Shown: positions 9,970-22,110 of the stretch, piece by piece
Position numbering within the stretch: position 1 is the stretch's first letter
How the letters are laid out: the number at the start of each line of letters is the position of its first letter
NCBI GenBank assembly: GCA_034359265.1
Contig: CP136893.1
Span: 16,745,001-16,809,000 of the forward strand
Length of the DNA stretch: 64,000 nucleotides
Reading direction: 5' to 3'
Source of the DNA: Canna indica
Lineage: Eukaryota; Streptophyta; Magnoliopsida; Zingiberales; Cannaceae
The notes under the pieces: generated by a model
Seen by the model: only the letters and a program-made list of their open reading frames with translations
What the model was told of the DNA's origin: nothing
Database searches by the model: none
Translations under genes and position numbers: made by a program

Positions 9970-11997
9970 TTGAGATCTTTTAACCACTGACAAATATCTT
10001 TTTGTTGTTGCTTACTGAGAACATAAAAGGCTTTCGGTTTCACTTGTTTGCCGTTCATCTCCTGTAGATCTAAATCTGGACGTTTGCAATATACTTTTAA
10101 GTCCATTCTTGCCTTCACATTATCTTTTGTTTTTCCTGCAAAATCCATCACTGTATTAAAAATGTTCTCAAACACATTCTTTTCAATGTGCATCACACCC
10201 AAATTGTGCCGAACTAGTAATGAGCTCCAGTAAGCCAGTTCCCAGAATATACTTTTTTTGACCCAATTGTGTTTTTATCTGAAACCACTAATTCTGTCAA
10301 CCTCTCTGAATGTGATATCCGGTAACACAAAAACCCGAGCTAATATTTGTTTACCAGACAAACGCGGAGGTGGTCCATCTTTTTCCACTCTGCCCCTGAT
10401 GAATTTATCTATATTTCTTCAGTGTGGATGATCAAGTGGCAAAAATTGACGATGACAGTCAAAGTATGAAATCTTTCGTCCATGCCGAAGACTGAATGCT
10501 TTTGTTCATTCCATACAATACGGACAACCAAGCCTCCCGTGTGTGCTCCAAGCAGACAACATAGCATATGTCGGGAAGTCACTAATTGTCCACAACAATA
10601 CGGCCCTTAAGTTGAAATTCCTTTTTTGATGAATATCATAAGTGATGACTCCGTCGTCCCACAAGTTCTTTAAATCGTCAATTAACGGTTGAAGGAACAC
10701 ATCTAATTCTTTTCTTGGTCCCCTTGGTCCTGGGATTACCATACTAAAAAATATGAAATCATCTTTCAAGCACATCGACAGCGGCAAATTGTAGACTGTG
10801 AGGAGCACCGGCCAAATAGAATATGAAGTGGATGATTGACCGAATGGATTGAACCCATCAGTACATAACCCAAGTCTAACATTTCTAGGATCACTTGCAA
10901 TTGATGGATAACATCGATCAAGATGTTTCCATGCTTCACTATTAGACGGGTGAGTCATAACATTCGAATCACGACTCTTAGCATGTCATATCATATGTTG
11001 GGCTATTTTTTCAGACATGAACAACCGCTTCAATCTGGGAATTATCGAGAAATATCGAAAAACCTTAAACGGTATATCTTTTTGCCTACTCGAAGATTTC
11101 TCTTTGTACCGTGGATGTTCACATATTGGACACTGGGTCAAGTCTGCGTATTCACTATAATAGAGAATACAGTTGTTCTGACATGCATGAATTTTTTGAT
11201 ACCCTAAACCAAGTCTCTTCATCATCTTTTTCGTCTTATAGAAACTGCCCTCCAGTTTGTTACCGTTAGGCAACACTTTGTGAAAAAGCTCAAAAAATCG
11301 ATTATATGTTATCTCAGTTACGTTGCAGTCAGACTTAATGTTTAACATTTGAGTCATTATTGGCAACTTTGAATATTCATCACAGCCTTCATACAATGGT
11401 TCATCTGCAGCTTTCAGTAAATTATAAAATTATGCTGCTTCTGGATTTGGTAACTCCATTTGAATTTTTGGTTCTACTTGTGGCTCACACTCTATATCCA
11501 TTATCACTTCAGTACTTGACGACTGACCTCCTAATTCTGTGTGAGGCATTGGCAACCTTTGGAATTCATGACCGCCCAGAGCATCCAAGACCATATTTCG
11601 ATACGGTTGCTCAACGTATGTTGAATGAGTTGCGGACGAAGATTCAATATTAGACGACTGGCCTCCATGAATGACTCCCCGTGTGAAATCCATCGATAGT
11701 AACGATTCATGAAACAATTTATGTATATGTGCAATGTCACTGTTTGTCGGTATAGGAAAAATAAGTTGACACACCGACGACACGGACATCTGATTTTGTC
11801 AACACTGACAAATTGCGGATTTGAATATGTGAAGTTCAAAATTCCTGAACACCGCTCTTGAATTCTTCAAGTAAACCTCCACGATACATCCGACGGTACA
11901 ACCAACTACGATCTTCCGTCATGTTTCTGTACGTGATATATCACAATAATTACTTCTTTAGAAATCTTCATAGGTGGGGTGGTTCTATTCCATTCGG

Positions 11998-12197
11998 GAA
12001 TCAAATTATTTGACTTGCATTTAAATATTCTTTTTAACATTTAATTTCAGTCAAAATTTTGGTAGCATTTTCCTACAGTTCTCTAAGTATGCATATCATC
12101 TGGGCGCATACTTGGAGAACAAGGGATATATGCTAGAAATTGAAACTGAAATGAATGTTAAAAAAAATATTTTCCTGCAAGTAAAATAATTTTGATC
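11998..12197. other. CACTA-1 copy of the conserved long hairpin upstream of TNP2
   Basis: Left arm blocks (aatcaaattattt, acttgca, tttttaacatttaatttcag) are answered by the inverted right arm (ctgaaatgaatgttaaaaaa, cctgcaagt, aaaataattttgat). The loop on the coding strand is gcccagatgatatgc, identical to the other two elements. In the inner stem this copy has tatgc paired with gcata where the others have tacgc with gcgta, a two-sided change that keeps the pairing. TNP2 starts about 75 bp downstream on the minus strand, just after an acag. Confidence 0.82.
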
Positions 12198-14154
12198 CCA
12201 AACTGTCTGATCAAGGACAATTCAGAAATCGTAAAGAATCTATAAGTTTTGTACTTCTTATAGACAACGATACGATCTCCGAACGGATCTAAGGTATCGT
12301 ATAAAAAAAAATGATCCAACGGTCGATAAGTTCGTGTCACTTTATCAACTCGTGAATTATAATATTATTTTCAAATTCGATCCTAAAATTATACCGAAAG
12401 ATTTTCATGAATTAACAGCATTGTATATTAAGGTGAAAGTGAATGACTTCAAAACATGATTAACTAAAACTAAAATTAAAATGACACTGGATATTTAGGA
12501 ATACTGTACAAGAAAGCAGGACATATAACTAAAATTGTCATCCCTAAACAATGTAAATATAAAAATTATCATTCCTAGACATAAAAATTATCATTCCTAA
12601 ACATAAGTGACAAGATATAAAATAAGAATACAATAAACAATGTAAACAAAAGACATTTATTGTAATTTGACAAGATATAATCACTTGGTGTCTTGAGACG
12701 CAGACCCAGCAAAGGTCAAGCTCAATAATTCCTATTGCTCTTTTTCCCAGGAGCACATGAAGAGAAATGAAGTTAATATAGAATGGTGGAAGATGATTCA
12801 TTAATTCTCTTCTCAATTGGTGGTGATCAATTGATCATGGAATTCTAAAGATCTCTCTGGTAGTTTAATATTTACAACTGGAGATCATAAAGTAGGTTAA
12901 TTCTAATGATAAGTCAAGCCTTTTAATTGAAGTTGATCACAAAGTAGACTTGAGAAAAGCTCCATCAGAATCGACATTAGTGTAGTATGTAGGAGAGGGG
13001 AAGGAATAGAAGGAAAAAAAGAGGGGATGGAGTAATCATCCATTTATTCTTTTAAAAAAGGTAAGTTTTAAAACACTGGCTCCTACAAATCACATGACAG
13101 AGAGATAAAATTTATTTTTTAAAAAAGGTAAGTTTTAACTTATTCATCTAGCAGTGCCCAATTCCATAAGCTGTAGCAGGATAAAATTTACATCCTTACA
13201 AAGCTTATCATATGTATATGTAAACAAAAGGAGCAAAAGCACACGTTGAGCATGTTATGAAGGAAACTCCACACATCACTGGCATCAGTTTAATAAACAT
13301 TTAGTTTTCTATCATGAAATGGGCGTTGTATCTTTTTTCAAGAACAATATGTTCATTGTTAACAATTGAAGAGTAACAAAGAGTTCATTTACTGGTCATA
13401 AGAGTGCAAGACTTTCTTTTGAATAGCTGGGACTCTGGGAGCTTAAGTAATTTTATCAGCTCTATTTCAATAGGTGGAGCCCAATTCGACTAGTATGATA
13501 CTAATTTCAAGATCAGAACAGCAAAGCAACTAGTATCATTCTATCATGGATCAAACCAAGTAGCAAGTTGGATTATAGTTAAAAATCTCAACTATTCATA
13601 CAAGTACAACATAAATTACTTGGACCACTTCTCCCTGCAATGTTCCCAGATAAACACTTTAACAATATGATACACATCTATAGCAATCTCAACTTTCAAA
13701 TATGTCAACATATGAAGATAAACACAAGAAAACAAATCAATTTGTATTATCACCCAATCAGAAAACATATTAAGATAGATAAGAAGGTATAGTTGGATTT
13801 TCTCCTATACCTTACAACATGCTTACAAGAACCATGTGCCTTTGAGAAGAGAGAATCAGGGAAGCTGACAAGATAACTAGAATAGGAGTACTGAGTAGAG
13901 AGAATCAAGTATAAACCCTAGCCGTCGACTAGGGTTTCGAATGAGAGAGAGGAGGAGGAGGAGGAGGAGGAGAATACCGGTGGTTGAACAGTCGAGCAGC
14001 GACGAGGCCTGCTTGCGGCGGGTGACGTGCGGCGGTCGATGTGCGGCGGTCGGTGTGCGGTGGCAGAGATCGAGAATGAGTGATCGAGAGGCTAGCTAGG
14101 GTTGATCGAGCAGGGGAAGTGAAAAAGAAAGGATTGGGCGGGGAATTTAATAAC
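12198..14154 (-). other. CACTA-1 5' region, no gene recognised
   Basis: AT-rich sequence, then a GC-rich block at 13925-14080 with a ggaggaggag run. By position it should hold the promoter, untranslated exon(s) and 5' intron of the minus-strand transposase transcript. The block gaacggatctaaggt (about 12280) is shared with CACTA-2 (8890-8915) and, inverted, with CACTA-3 (16610-16625), so part of it is conserved. No open frame resembles a known protein. Confidence 0.5.
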
Positions 14155-14649
14155 ATTTTGCGACAGACTTAATGGTCGCAAATAATTGATCGCAACATGA
14201 CGATCGCAAATGGTCACCAAATCATCGCCATATTGCGACGACACTCGAGGCGGTCGTCGTGTCATCGCTATTTTGCAACGACACTCGAGGCGGTCACAAT
14301 GTCGTCGCATCTCTGGCCAGTCCGCGACCCCATATGACAACGGTCGCAGAACCATCGCATCTGTGACCACATCCCGTGACGTCGCAAATGAGCTATTGCA
14401 AAAACCCATTTTTTAGTAGTGAACAAAAAAAAAGATATAAATCTATGGGTTTGTTCGCTTCGCAAATAGTTTAGTACAAAATAGATTAGTGAGTACAGTA
14501 TAAGGTTGTACAGGACAGCATAACAAATAGTCTCATGTTCATTTCGCATGGTACTGAACATCAAATCTAGTACAGTCTTACATTCGTTTCGTATTATCAC
14601 AGCACATGATAAGATAATTTGACAAAAATATCCTTTGTACTATTTCTTG

Positions 14650-15023
14650 TACAATTCATCTAGAGCCCCAATATAATGTTGTTAAATATATAATGTGCTT
14701 TTCAATTATATTTTATATTATCTTTAATATAAATAATTAAAAATAAAATTCTTTAATTATATATTTTAATTATGCATTTACATCATGTTTTATTTAAAAT
14801 TAATTTTATAATAAAACAATCGAAGAACTACATGTGCACAAGATGCCTGCAGAAGCTAAAAAAGCATTGGTTTTATCATCAGCTCGCACCGGCTCTTTAT
14901 CTATATTGCACAAAGCCCAGTTGCCCAATCTTGTCAGCTTCACCACTGTATATATATACCCACCAACTCCATGCATTCAAATCAACACACTCTCCTCCAA
15001 TACCCCGCTTCCCTCCTTCAGTG
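14650..15023 (+). promoter_or_regulatory. Upstream region of the subtilase fragment with TATA box
   Basis: A tatatatata run at 14948-14957 lies about 70 bp before the ATG at 15024 and is followed by a C-rich leader (caccaactccatgcattcaaatcaacac), typical of a plant core promoter and 5' UTR. The frame is open upstream of the ATG, but that part encodes nothing subtilase-like. Confidence 0.5.
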
Positions 15024-15799
15024 ATGGCTATGAAGGTCCTCAAAAATTTCTCCTCCCTCTGCCTTCTCTCTCTCATTCTCTTCTTCAATGTACCCCAAGC
15101 AACTTTCGTCACCAGCTTGCAGCACCGGGCTTACATTGTCCACATGCAGCTGCCGGAGTCCGCCTCACTCGACCAGGAGAGCTTTTATCGGTCGTTCCTT
15201 TCTTCAGTCACCTCAGAACAGCACATGATGTACGCCTACAAGAATGTCTTTAGTGACTTCGCTGCTAAATTGACGGAGCTAGAGCTGACGACCATGTCAT
15301 TGTTGTCGGGCTTCGTCCGTGCCTACTCTGACCGCTTATACAAGCTTCAGACCACCCATACATCGAGCTTCTTAGGCTTGAACACCGTAGGTGGCCCCAC
15401 TACTAGAATATATCACATCAGCCACGGGAATCACCGACGGCCGCCTCGGCTGTCAGTATAAGTCACGGCTTTTCGACGATCGTAGCGGTCGTGGTTGATG
15501 TAACCGAATCAGCCGCGGCTCATATACGGCCGCTTAGAGCCGTCACTCATAGTTGATGGCACGCACGGGGCGCGAAATAAAATAAGTTATTAACCATGGC
15601 TTAGCGGGGGCGTGAGAGCCATTGGTGATATGAATAAGTCATTAGCCACGGCTAGAAGCAGTCGTCGCTTATTAATTAATGGCGCGAACGCATCACGAAA
15701 ATTAAAACACTCTAAACCAACGGCTTAGAGAGGGCCAGCCGTCGGTGATATTAAAATTACGAATCCACGATTTTCCGACGATTGGCGAGCCGTGGGTGA

Positions 15800-16140
15800 A
15801 AATACTTTTTATTTGCGTTCGTGCTCGACCCTTCCTCTTTCTCCCGCTCTCTTCTCTCTCTACCGTTGACGATGATTTATCACCGCCAATCATCACCGCA
15901 CCGCACCCTCGCCCTCACCGCGTCGCCTCCCCGACCCTCTCCCCCTCTCTCTCGTCCAGATCGCCGCCCCTCTCCCCCTCGATCTTCGTCGCCCACGCGC
16001 ATCGCCGCTGGCCTGCTCCCTCGCCCTCGCCCCCGCCCCCGATCCCTCTCCCCTCTCCACCACCACCAAGTGAGTTCATCCCCCCTCCCCTCCCCGATTC
16101 GGCGCCAATCAGAACCCTAGGGTTTCGGCCGGCGCCGACC
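15800..16140 (+). promoter_or_regulatory. GC/CT-rich 5' region of CACTA-3
   Basis: A CT-rich then GC-rich block (ccctcgccctcaccgcgtcg, tctcccctctccaccacc) ends at ggtttcggccggcgccgacc, before AT-rich DNA. Position and composition match the GC-rich 5' blocks of CACTA-1 and CACTA-2. The likely content is an untranslated leader exon with a donor near its 3' end. The 139- and 99-residue frames across it are Pro/Ser-rich low-complexity readings. Confidence 0.4.
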
Positions 16141-16409
16141 AATATATATATAATATTAATTTAATTAATTAGTGTTAATTACTATTATTAGTGATTAATT
16201 AGATTTGTTTACTGTTAGTTAATGTTATTAGAGATTAATTAGGGTTAACTTTAGATTTAATTAGTAAATTAGTGTTAATTTTTTAAAAAATTAGATTAAT
16301 TAGTTTTTAATTAGATTTAATTATTATTAACTAGTTGTTAATTAGATTTAATTACGGTAGAATAAATGTTAGGATTAATTTTAGTTTGGTGTAATTATAA
16401 TTATGAAAT

Positions 16410-16555
16410 CATCCACTTTGGACTTGCGCGCTCCGGAATCGTCCACTTTGGACTCGCACCGGAATCGTCAATAAAGGATGGACTCGCGCGCGCCGAAATC
16501 GTCCACTTTAGACTCGCGGCCAAATCGTGCATGGTGGACTCGCGCCGGAATCAAG
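16410..16555. repeat. Degenerate minisatellite shared with CACTA-2
   Basis: Five or so imperfect units of the form aatcgtccactttggactcg plus cgcgccgg are the inverted sequence of the unit at 9017-9256. They have the same position relative to the hairpin and TNP2, so the array predates the split of the two elements. Confidence 0.75.
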
Positions 16556-16710
16556 ACGAGTTAATACGTTTCACGTACGCATCGATGAGTCAAGTTTTAA
16601 TTTTGCAAAACCTTAGATCCATTCGGAGGTTGTATGTTCGTGTAAACGAAGTAAATGATCTTTTATACGATATACAACCCTTGAATTATCCCTAATTGGA
16701 TAATTTGAGA

Positions 16711-16906
16711 ACATAGTTATTTATATTGCACTTAGTTTATTTATTTTAGTCATTATTCATTTTTAAAATTTAGCTTGTATCTCCCTTGTTCTCCGATACG
16801 CGCCCAGATGATATGCGTATTCGGAGAACTATAGGGAGATGCTGTCAAAATTTAGAATGAAGTCAATGACTAAAAGAAATACTAAGTGCAATATGAATAA
16901 CATAAA
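16711..16906 (+). other. CACTA-3 copy of the conserved long hairpin upstream of TNP2
   Basis: The outer arm atattgcacttagt is answered by actaagtgcaatat. A middle arm (ttttagtcattattcattttta against the inverted agaatgaagtcaatgactaaaa) and an inner stem follow: atctccctt-gttctccg-atacgc pairs with gcgtattcggagaac and tatagggagat. The loop is gcccagatgatat. The ATG of TNP2 is at 16976, preceded by a pyrimidine/T-rich stretch and gacag|aacatg. The hairpin may therefore lie in a 5'-UTR intron. CACTA-1 and CACTA-2 show the same arrangement. Confidence 0.85.
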
Positions 16907-16975
16907 TCCCGAATGGAATAGGACCATCCCACCTAAAGACATTACCTAAAGATATTGCAAATTTTTTGACAGAAC

Positions 16976-19900
16976 ATGTCGAGCGATCGAAGTTGAATGT
17001 ACAGACGAATTCATCGTGGATCTATAACAGACGAATTTCGAGTAGGCGTAACTTACTTCTTCAATATCGCCTACTCGAATGAAAAATTCCTTAGTGGTGA
17101 TAAAATCCGATGTCCTTGTTGGAAATGTTCGAACATAAGATTTTTGGACCGAGAAACTGTCACAGTACATTTGTATACAAAAGGATTCACACCAAGATAT
17201 TTTGTATGGAATTGTCACGGGGAGTCACATCAAGTTAGAACGTCGAGCAATCCTGTTGTCCAAACTCATGGTGAATCTTCTTCTACTGGTGTTTCTTCTT
17301 CAAATCCACCAAATCCTTATAGAACAATGATTCTGGATAATCTTGGAGGATAATTCCATTTAAATGATAATATTGAGTCAATTACGGAGACGGTAGTGCC
17401 ACTAGATACTACGATAGTTGAAGTCACTGAAGAATAACCTACGATACAGATTGAATTGCCGAATAAGGAGGCTGCAGAATTTTACGAGATGTTGAAAGCT
17501 GCCGATGAATTATTGTATGAGAATTGTCCTAATTATACAACATTTTCGGCAATAACACAACTTCTGAACATCAAGTTTGATTGTAATATCAGCGAGATTG
17601 CATTTGATCGGATTACAGGCTTTATCAATGGTATGCTACCTCCAAATAACAAGTTTGAGCCAACCTTTTATAAAATAAAAAAGTTGATGAGAAAATTAGG
17701 GTTTGGGTACGAAAAGATACACGCGTGCCCAAATAATTGTATTTTATATTATAAAGAAAATGCATAGTTACAGCACGGTATGTGAACATCCTCGTTACAA
17801 GGAGAAAAAATCAGTCCGACAAAAAAATATCCCCTTTAAGGTGCTTCAGTATTTTCCACTGACACCGAGGCTTCAATGGTTATTCATGTCGAAAAAGACT
17901 GCCCCCTATATGAGTTGACATGCAAGAAGTTGTGATGATACAATAATGACTCATTCATCCGACAGTGAAGCATGGAAACATTTGGATAGGTGTTATCCTT
18001 CATTTGCTGGAGAGACTAGAAATATCACGTTGGGATTGTGCACATATGGTTTTAATCCGTTTGGTAATTCGGCAACTCTGTATTCAGTATGGCCAGTGCT
18101 GTTAATAGATTATAATTTGTCGTCCTCAATGTGTGTGAAAGATGAATTTATCTATCTTTAGATGATTATTCCGGGTCCTAGGGGTCCTCGCAAAGAAATT
18201 GACGTATTTCTTCGTCCCCTAATTGATGAACTCAAAACATTGTGGGCTGAGGGAGTTGTCACTTATGATTGTCATCGGAAGCAAAACTTCACTTTACGAG
18301 CTACTATATTATGGACAATCAATGATTTCCTAGCATATGACATGTTGTTTGGTTGGAGCACGCATGGGCGACTCTCTTGCTCGTATTGCATGAAACACTC
18401 AAAATCCTTCGGTCTTGAGAATGGTCGAAAAATTTTCTTCTTTGATTATCATCGCCGGTTCCTACCGTCTAACCATCAGTATGTATCGAAGGAATCGAGA
18501 CAAATTTATCAAGGGTAGAGTCGAAAGAGATGAGCCACCATCGATGTTGTCTGGTGAACAGATGTTAGCACGTGTTCAATTGCTTCCAAATATTACTTTT
18601 GGTCAGAATGTAAGAATTTCAGGCTTTGGTCAAACACATAACTTGGTGAAAAAAAGTATATTTTGAGAATTATCGTATTGGAGTTCATTACTGACTCGAC
18701 ATAATTTGGACGTCATGTACATTAAAAAAATGTGTTTGATAATATTTTTAACACAGTTATGGATATTTTCGGCAAAACTAAAGATAATGTGAAGGCCCGA
18801 CATAATGTAAAAATACTTTGTAAGAGACCTGAGTTAGAGTTGCAAGAGATCAACGGACGACTTCATAAGCCAAAGGCACCGTATGTGTTAAATAAACAAT
18901 AGATGAAAAATGTGTATCAATGGATCAAAGAACTCAGATTATCCGATGGATATGCCTCAAACTTATCTTGATGTGTAAACATCAATGAATGCAAAATATC
19001 AGAGATGAAGAGCCATGATTGCCATGTATTCATGAAGAGATTGCTTCTAGTCGCGTTTCGAGATCATCTACATGATAACATTTGGGGTCCGTTGATAGAA
19101 TTAGTATGTTTTTCAAAAATATTTGTGCAAATGTACTTCGAGTCGAAGATATGTCAGCACTTGAAAATAATATTGTTGAAATCATATGCAAGATGGAGCA
19201 ATTTTTCCCTCATGCATTTTTTGACTCGATGGAGCATCTACCGATACACTTGGCATATGAGGCACGAGTTGGTGGCCCTGTTCAATACCGATGGATGTAC
19301 TTATTTGAAAGATATATGAATCATCTGAAGAAAAAAGTAAAGAACACCGCCGCAATTGAAGGTTCCATATTAGAAGCATATATAATTCAAGAAATTTTAA
19401 CATTTTGCTCATTTTATTTTGAATCAACCATCAAGACAAGACTTAATCGTCTTCCACGGAACGACGACGGGGGGAGCTCGACCATCAGATGATTGTTTAA
19501 ATATCTTTGATTACCCCGATCGTGCTTTGGGTTCTCGTCCGTCTCGATTCGTAAACGATGAAGAGTACCATTTGGTCTACTTGTACGTTTTGCTAAACTA
19601 TCCAGAGATTGAGAAGTTCATTGAATATTTGACATTCAGATGGTGACAAAATACTCAATTGATAGCGATGAGGAATTAGAAAGATTATAAAATCGTGAGT
19701 TCCCTAATTGGTTTCAAGCTTATAGCACAAAACACAGAGACAAAATAGATAACCAAATATTTGAGTTTGCTAGTAGACCGGCACGACTTGTACAGTGTTA
19801 TAATGGTTATTTTGTCAAAAGATATAAATTTCACACACTTGAATATTCATCTACAAAAAAGACTATGAATGACAGGGTCTGTGTCACAAGGACAACGTAT

Positions 19901-20470
19901 GCTGAATGTGATGTTGAATTTTACGGACTATTGGAAGAAGTCATTGAATTGTAATTTTTCGGATGTAAATCAGTTGTCCTTTTTAAATATCATTGGTTCG
20001 ATACAAGCGATAGGGTCATGAGAGTTCATCCAAAGTATAAACAACTGGTCGAGATCAATTACAAATCAAAATTGACTTCAAATGAGCCATTTATATTGGC
20101 ATCTCAAGCTGAACAAGTATATTATATGCAGTATCCATCTCGAAAGAAAGATAGGGCAGATTGGCGTGTAGTCTGTAAGACTAAAACCAAAGGAAAAAAT
20201 GACCCGATAGTTGGAGAGAATGAGCCAGCAGATGACTTCTATCAAGAAGAAGATTCTTCCAAAGTGGAACGAGTTGGTCTAATACTCGAGGCTGATGACA
20301 CAGAGTTAGTTCAATTGGAAATAGAATATGTTGATGACGACGATAATGAAGTTAAGGAAGGACATAATGATGATGAGGAAGACGAAGAAGAATTTCAAGA
20401 TTCCGATACAGAAGAACAAGAAGAAGAGTATTACACAGATGATGATGATGATAATGACGATGACGAATAA
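16976..20470 (+). pseudogene. CACTA-3 TNP2-like transposase, degenerate
   Basis: The ATG at 16976 opens MSSDRS and then TGA where the sister copy in CACTA-2 has Trp (MSADRSW). Downstream blocks in order: YRRIHRGSITDEFRVGVTYF, KIRCPCWKCSN, FLDRETVTVHLYTKGF, ELPNKEAAEFYEMLKAADEL, KIHACPNNCILYYKEN, CEHPRYKEKKSVRQKNIPFK, SEAWKHLDRCYPSFAG, IIPGPRGPRKEIDVFLRPLI, LFGWSTHGRLSCSYCMKHSK, MKSHDCHVFMKRLLLVAF and the DUF4218 block YEARVGGPVQYRWMYLFER. It ends with a C-terminal domain (DWRVVCKTKTKG) and a strongly acidic Asp/Glu tail (20320-20470). At least six stops or frameshifts, for example at 17352, 17766, 17918 and 18162, break it. In life the enzyme cuts and rejoins CACTA termini in the nucleus. Confidence 0.85.
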
Positions 20471-20559
20471 TTGTAAATGTAAAGTATATATATTCAATTA
20501 TTAAATATATATATTTATCTATTATATATAATATAATTATATTAAATTTTTACAGCTAT

Positions 20560-22110
20560 GGTTTGATATATCAGTTCTCGAGGAGGCATTCCTCGTAGGA
20601 CCCCTCGATGATTACCACCCGCCCCACCTGTACCCACTGACCATTCGCCTTCCACCACCATCCCCCACCTCCTGCCACCATTCCCCCACCTGGTCCGGCC
20701 ACAATTCCCCCACATGTTCCAGCCACCATATATCCCTTCAGCCGATCCAGGCCCGTCGACATCAAGACGTAGGCCACGAGAGCTTAACAAAATTCTCCCT
20801 CCGTCACCCGAGGGAGAACTGTGCAGAGCAATTAGTGTTTATGGAAGAAGGTAAGTATATGCATTAATTATTTCTTATAATTTATTTATAATTCAAAATA
20901 TCATAATATGAATTTATATTTGGTGCAGATTTAAGCAGGAGAACGTCCCCCACACGATAGCGGGGACGATCCTAAAGTTTATGCACGGGGCGTGGCCTAC
21001 ATGGTCTCACGTGCCCCGTGAGCATATGGATTTTTCTGTGGCGAGAGTTCACGGTAAGTATATTTATTAAATTAATATTAATGTTAAATATTCATCAGTA
21101 ATAATAATTTTTTTTTCCAGGGTCATTATATATGGCCGGAGGACCAGACCACTTTTGTGGAGGCTGCATGAGAGCACACGTGTTGCCCGCGCTCGCTATA
21201 ACGGGCTGCTTCAGCATGCCCGTCATACTGTGATGAGACGGTTGGGGGCCACACAGATAGGGTAGACTAGGGGACAGTGGATTCCTGGCCCTATATGGGA
21301 CTAGCTCGTTGAGCGGTGGGACACACCTAAGTGGCACAGGGCGCATGTTCGGGGGGGGGGGGACGGCACGGGGCGCGCGCCACACTGGTGGTTCCATCTT
21401 TTTTACGGTTCATGAGCGTCGTATGGTATGTATAATTTAATTATTTTTAATTAAATTATATATTGTGTATAATGATACTAATGTATTTTTTTTCTAATGT
21501 AAGACGCGTGTGACGGAGGACGGCATCGTCCAACGCCCATCGATGATGGAGGTGTTTGAGCGCACCCACTGTCGTCGACGAGGAGCAGGGGACTACGTTG
21601 ATAGCAGAGCTTCGTATATAATGGTAAGTATTTATATATTGTCTATTTGATTTACACAATTTTTTTTATAGTTTATATATATTTAAAATATAAATATGTG
21701 TAGGAAACTTATACGAGGATTGTGATCGAGCGTGGAGGGACATTGGAGGAGTTCGATGCAGGAGCTTGGGTGGAGGCCACAGGTGCCTGGGAGCACGGCT
21801 GTGTTTATGGCTTTGCAGACAGTGGCCATGCACGCGCCGTGCTCGGGCCACTTGGGGCACCGACCCCTCCGACATCCCGAGCGTAGGACCAGAGCCGGAT
21901 AGCGGCCATGGAGTCGGAGCTCACCCAGTAGAGGCTGGAGATGCAGGAGCAAAAGCGGGCGAATGACAGTTGAGACAGACAATCTAGAACATGCAGACAC
22001 TCCTCACTCAGATTACGTCTCACGTTGGGCTTCTACCGATGATGTTGCAGCAGTCGTCCTCCTCGACACTCCCGACCCAGTCGTTATCGCCTCCACCGCC
22101 TCCACCGTAG
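20560..22110 (+). pseudogene. CACTA-3 TNPA/PttA-like protein, multi-exon, degenerate
   Basis: Proline-rich first exon (20560-20850, ending ..agaag|gtaagt), then exon FKQENVPHTIAGTILKFMHG / AWPTWSHVPREHMDFSVARV (about 20930-21055, donor gtaagt). A badly damaged exon from about 21120 contains a ggggggggggggg run at 21350-21362. Then come VTEDGIVQRPSMMEVFERTH with YVDSRASYIM (about 21503-21625, donor gtaagt) and ETYTRIVIERGGTLEEFDAG / AWEHGCVYGFADSGHARAVL (21703-21850), plus a Gln-rich helical end. The RPS-MEVFERTH and W-HG-VYGFADSGHA blocks are shared with CACTA-2, which fixes the family. Stops in the third and last exons show decay. Confidence 0.7.

Larger units (their letters stand above)
5104..11925 (-). 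pseudogene. CACTA-1 TNP2-like transposase, split by CACTA-2, frameshifted
   Basis: The gene starts with an ATG (MTEDRSWLYRRM) near 11925. An N-terminal transposase-associated zinc-binding domain follows (KIRCPCRRCVN), with a 1-nt loss just before it in GVQEF-LNFTYSN. Then come the TNP2 core blocks: MTQMLNIKSDCNVTEITYNR, KIHACQNNCILYY, CPICEHPRYKE, SEAWKHLDRCYP, VRLGLCTDGFNPFG, VIPGPRGPRKELDVFLQPL, YAMLSAWSTHGRLGCPYC and LGVMHIEKNVFENI. Coding is interrupted at codon ..KDL|KLPYGYASN by CACTA-2 (5950-9969). Removing the insert and one TSD copy restores the frame there. It continues with MKSHDCHVFMQRLLPIAF and a decayed DUF4218-like part (5880-5110). Several in-frame stops exist, and the C-terminal part beyond the MITE is absent. 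Similarity to the TNP2 family is clear; activity is not expected. Confidence 0.85.
2584..14421 (-). mobile_element. CACTA-1, En/Spm-type transposon (contains nested CACTA-2)
   Basis: The left terminus is cactactaaaaaatagg and the right terminus is its inverted complement ccattttttagtagtg. The 3-bp target duplication aac (2581-2583 and 14422-14424) is exact. Subterminal regions (about 2600-2960 and 14155-14415) are dense in tgcgac / gtcgca motifs, the usual CACTA transposase-binding layout. Two minus-strand genes are present: a TNP2-like transposase (11925 down to about 5104) and a TNPA/PttA-like protein (about 4290 down to 3227). Removing the 4020-bp CACTA-2 leaves about 7.8 kb. Frameshifts and stops make it non-autonomous. 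Confidence 0.93.

Noticed and set aside
14772..15023. Longer N-terminus for the subtilase (frame open from 14772)
   Set aside because: The added residues are AT-rich non-coding readthrough. The signal peptide begins at 15024 with a TATA box and leader just upstream.
20306..20497. Ile/Phe-rich minus-strand ORF
   Set aside because: It is the antisense of the Asp/Glu codon run in the TNP2 acidic tail.
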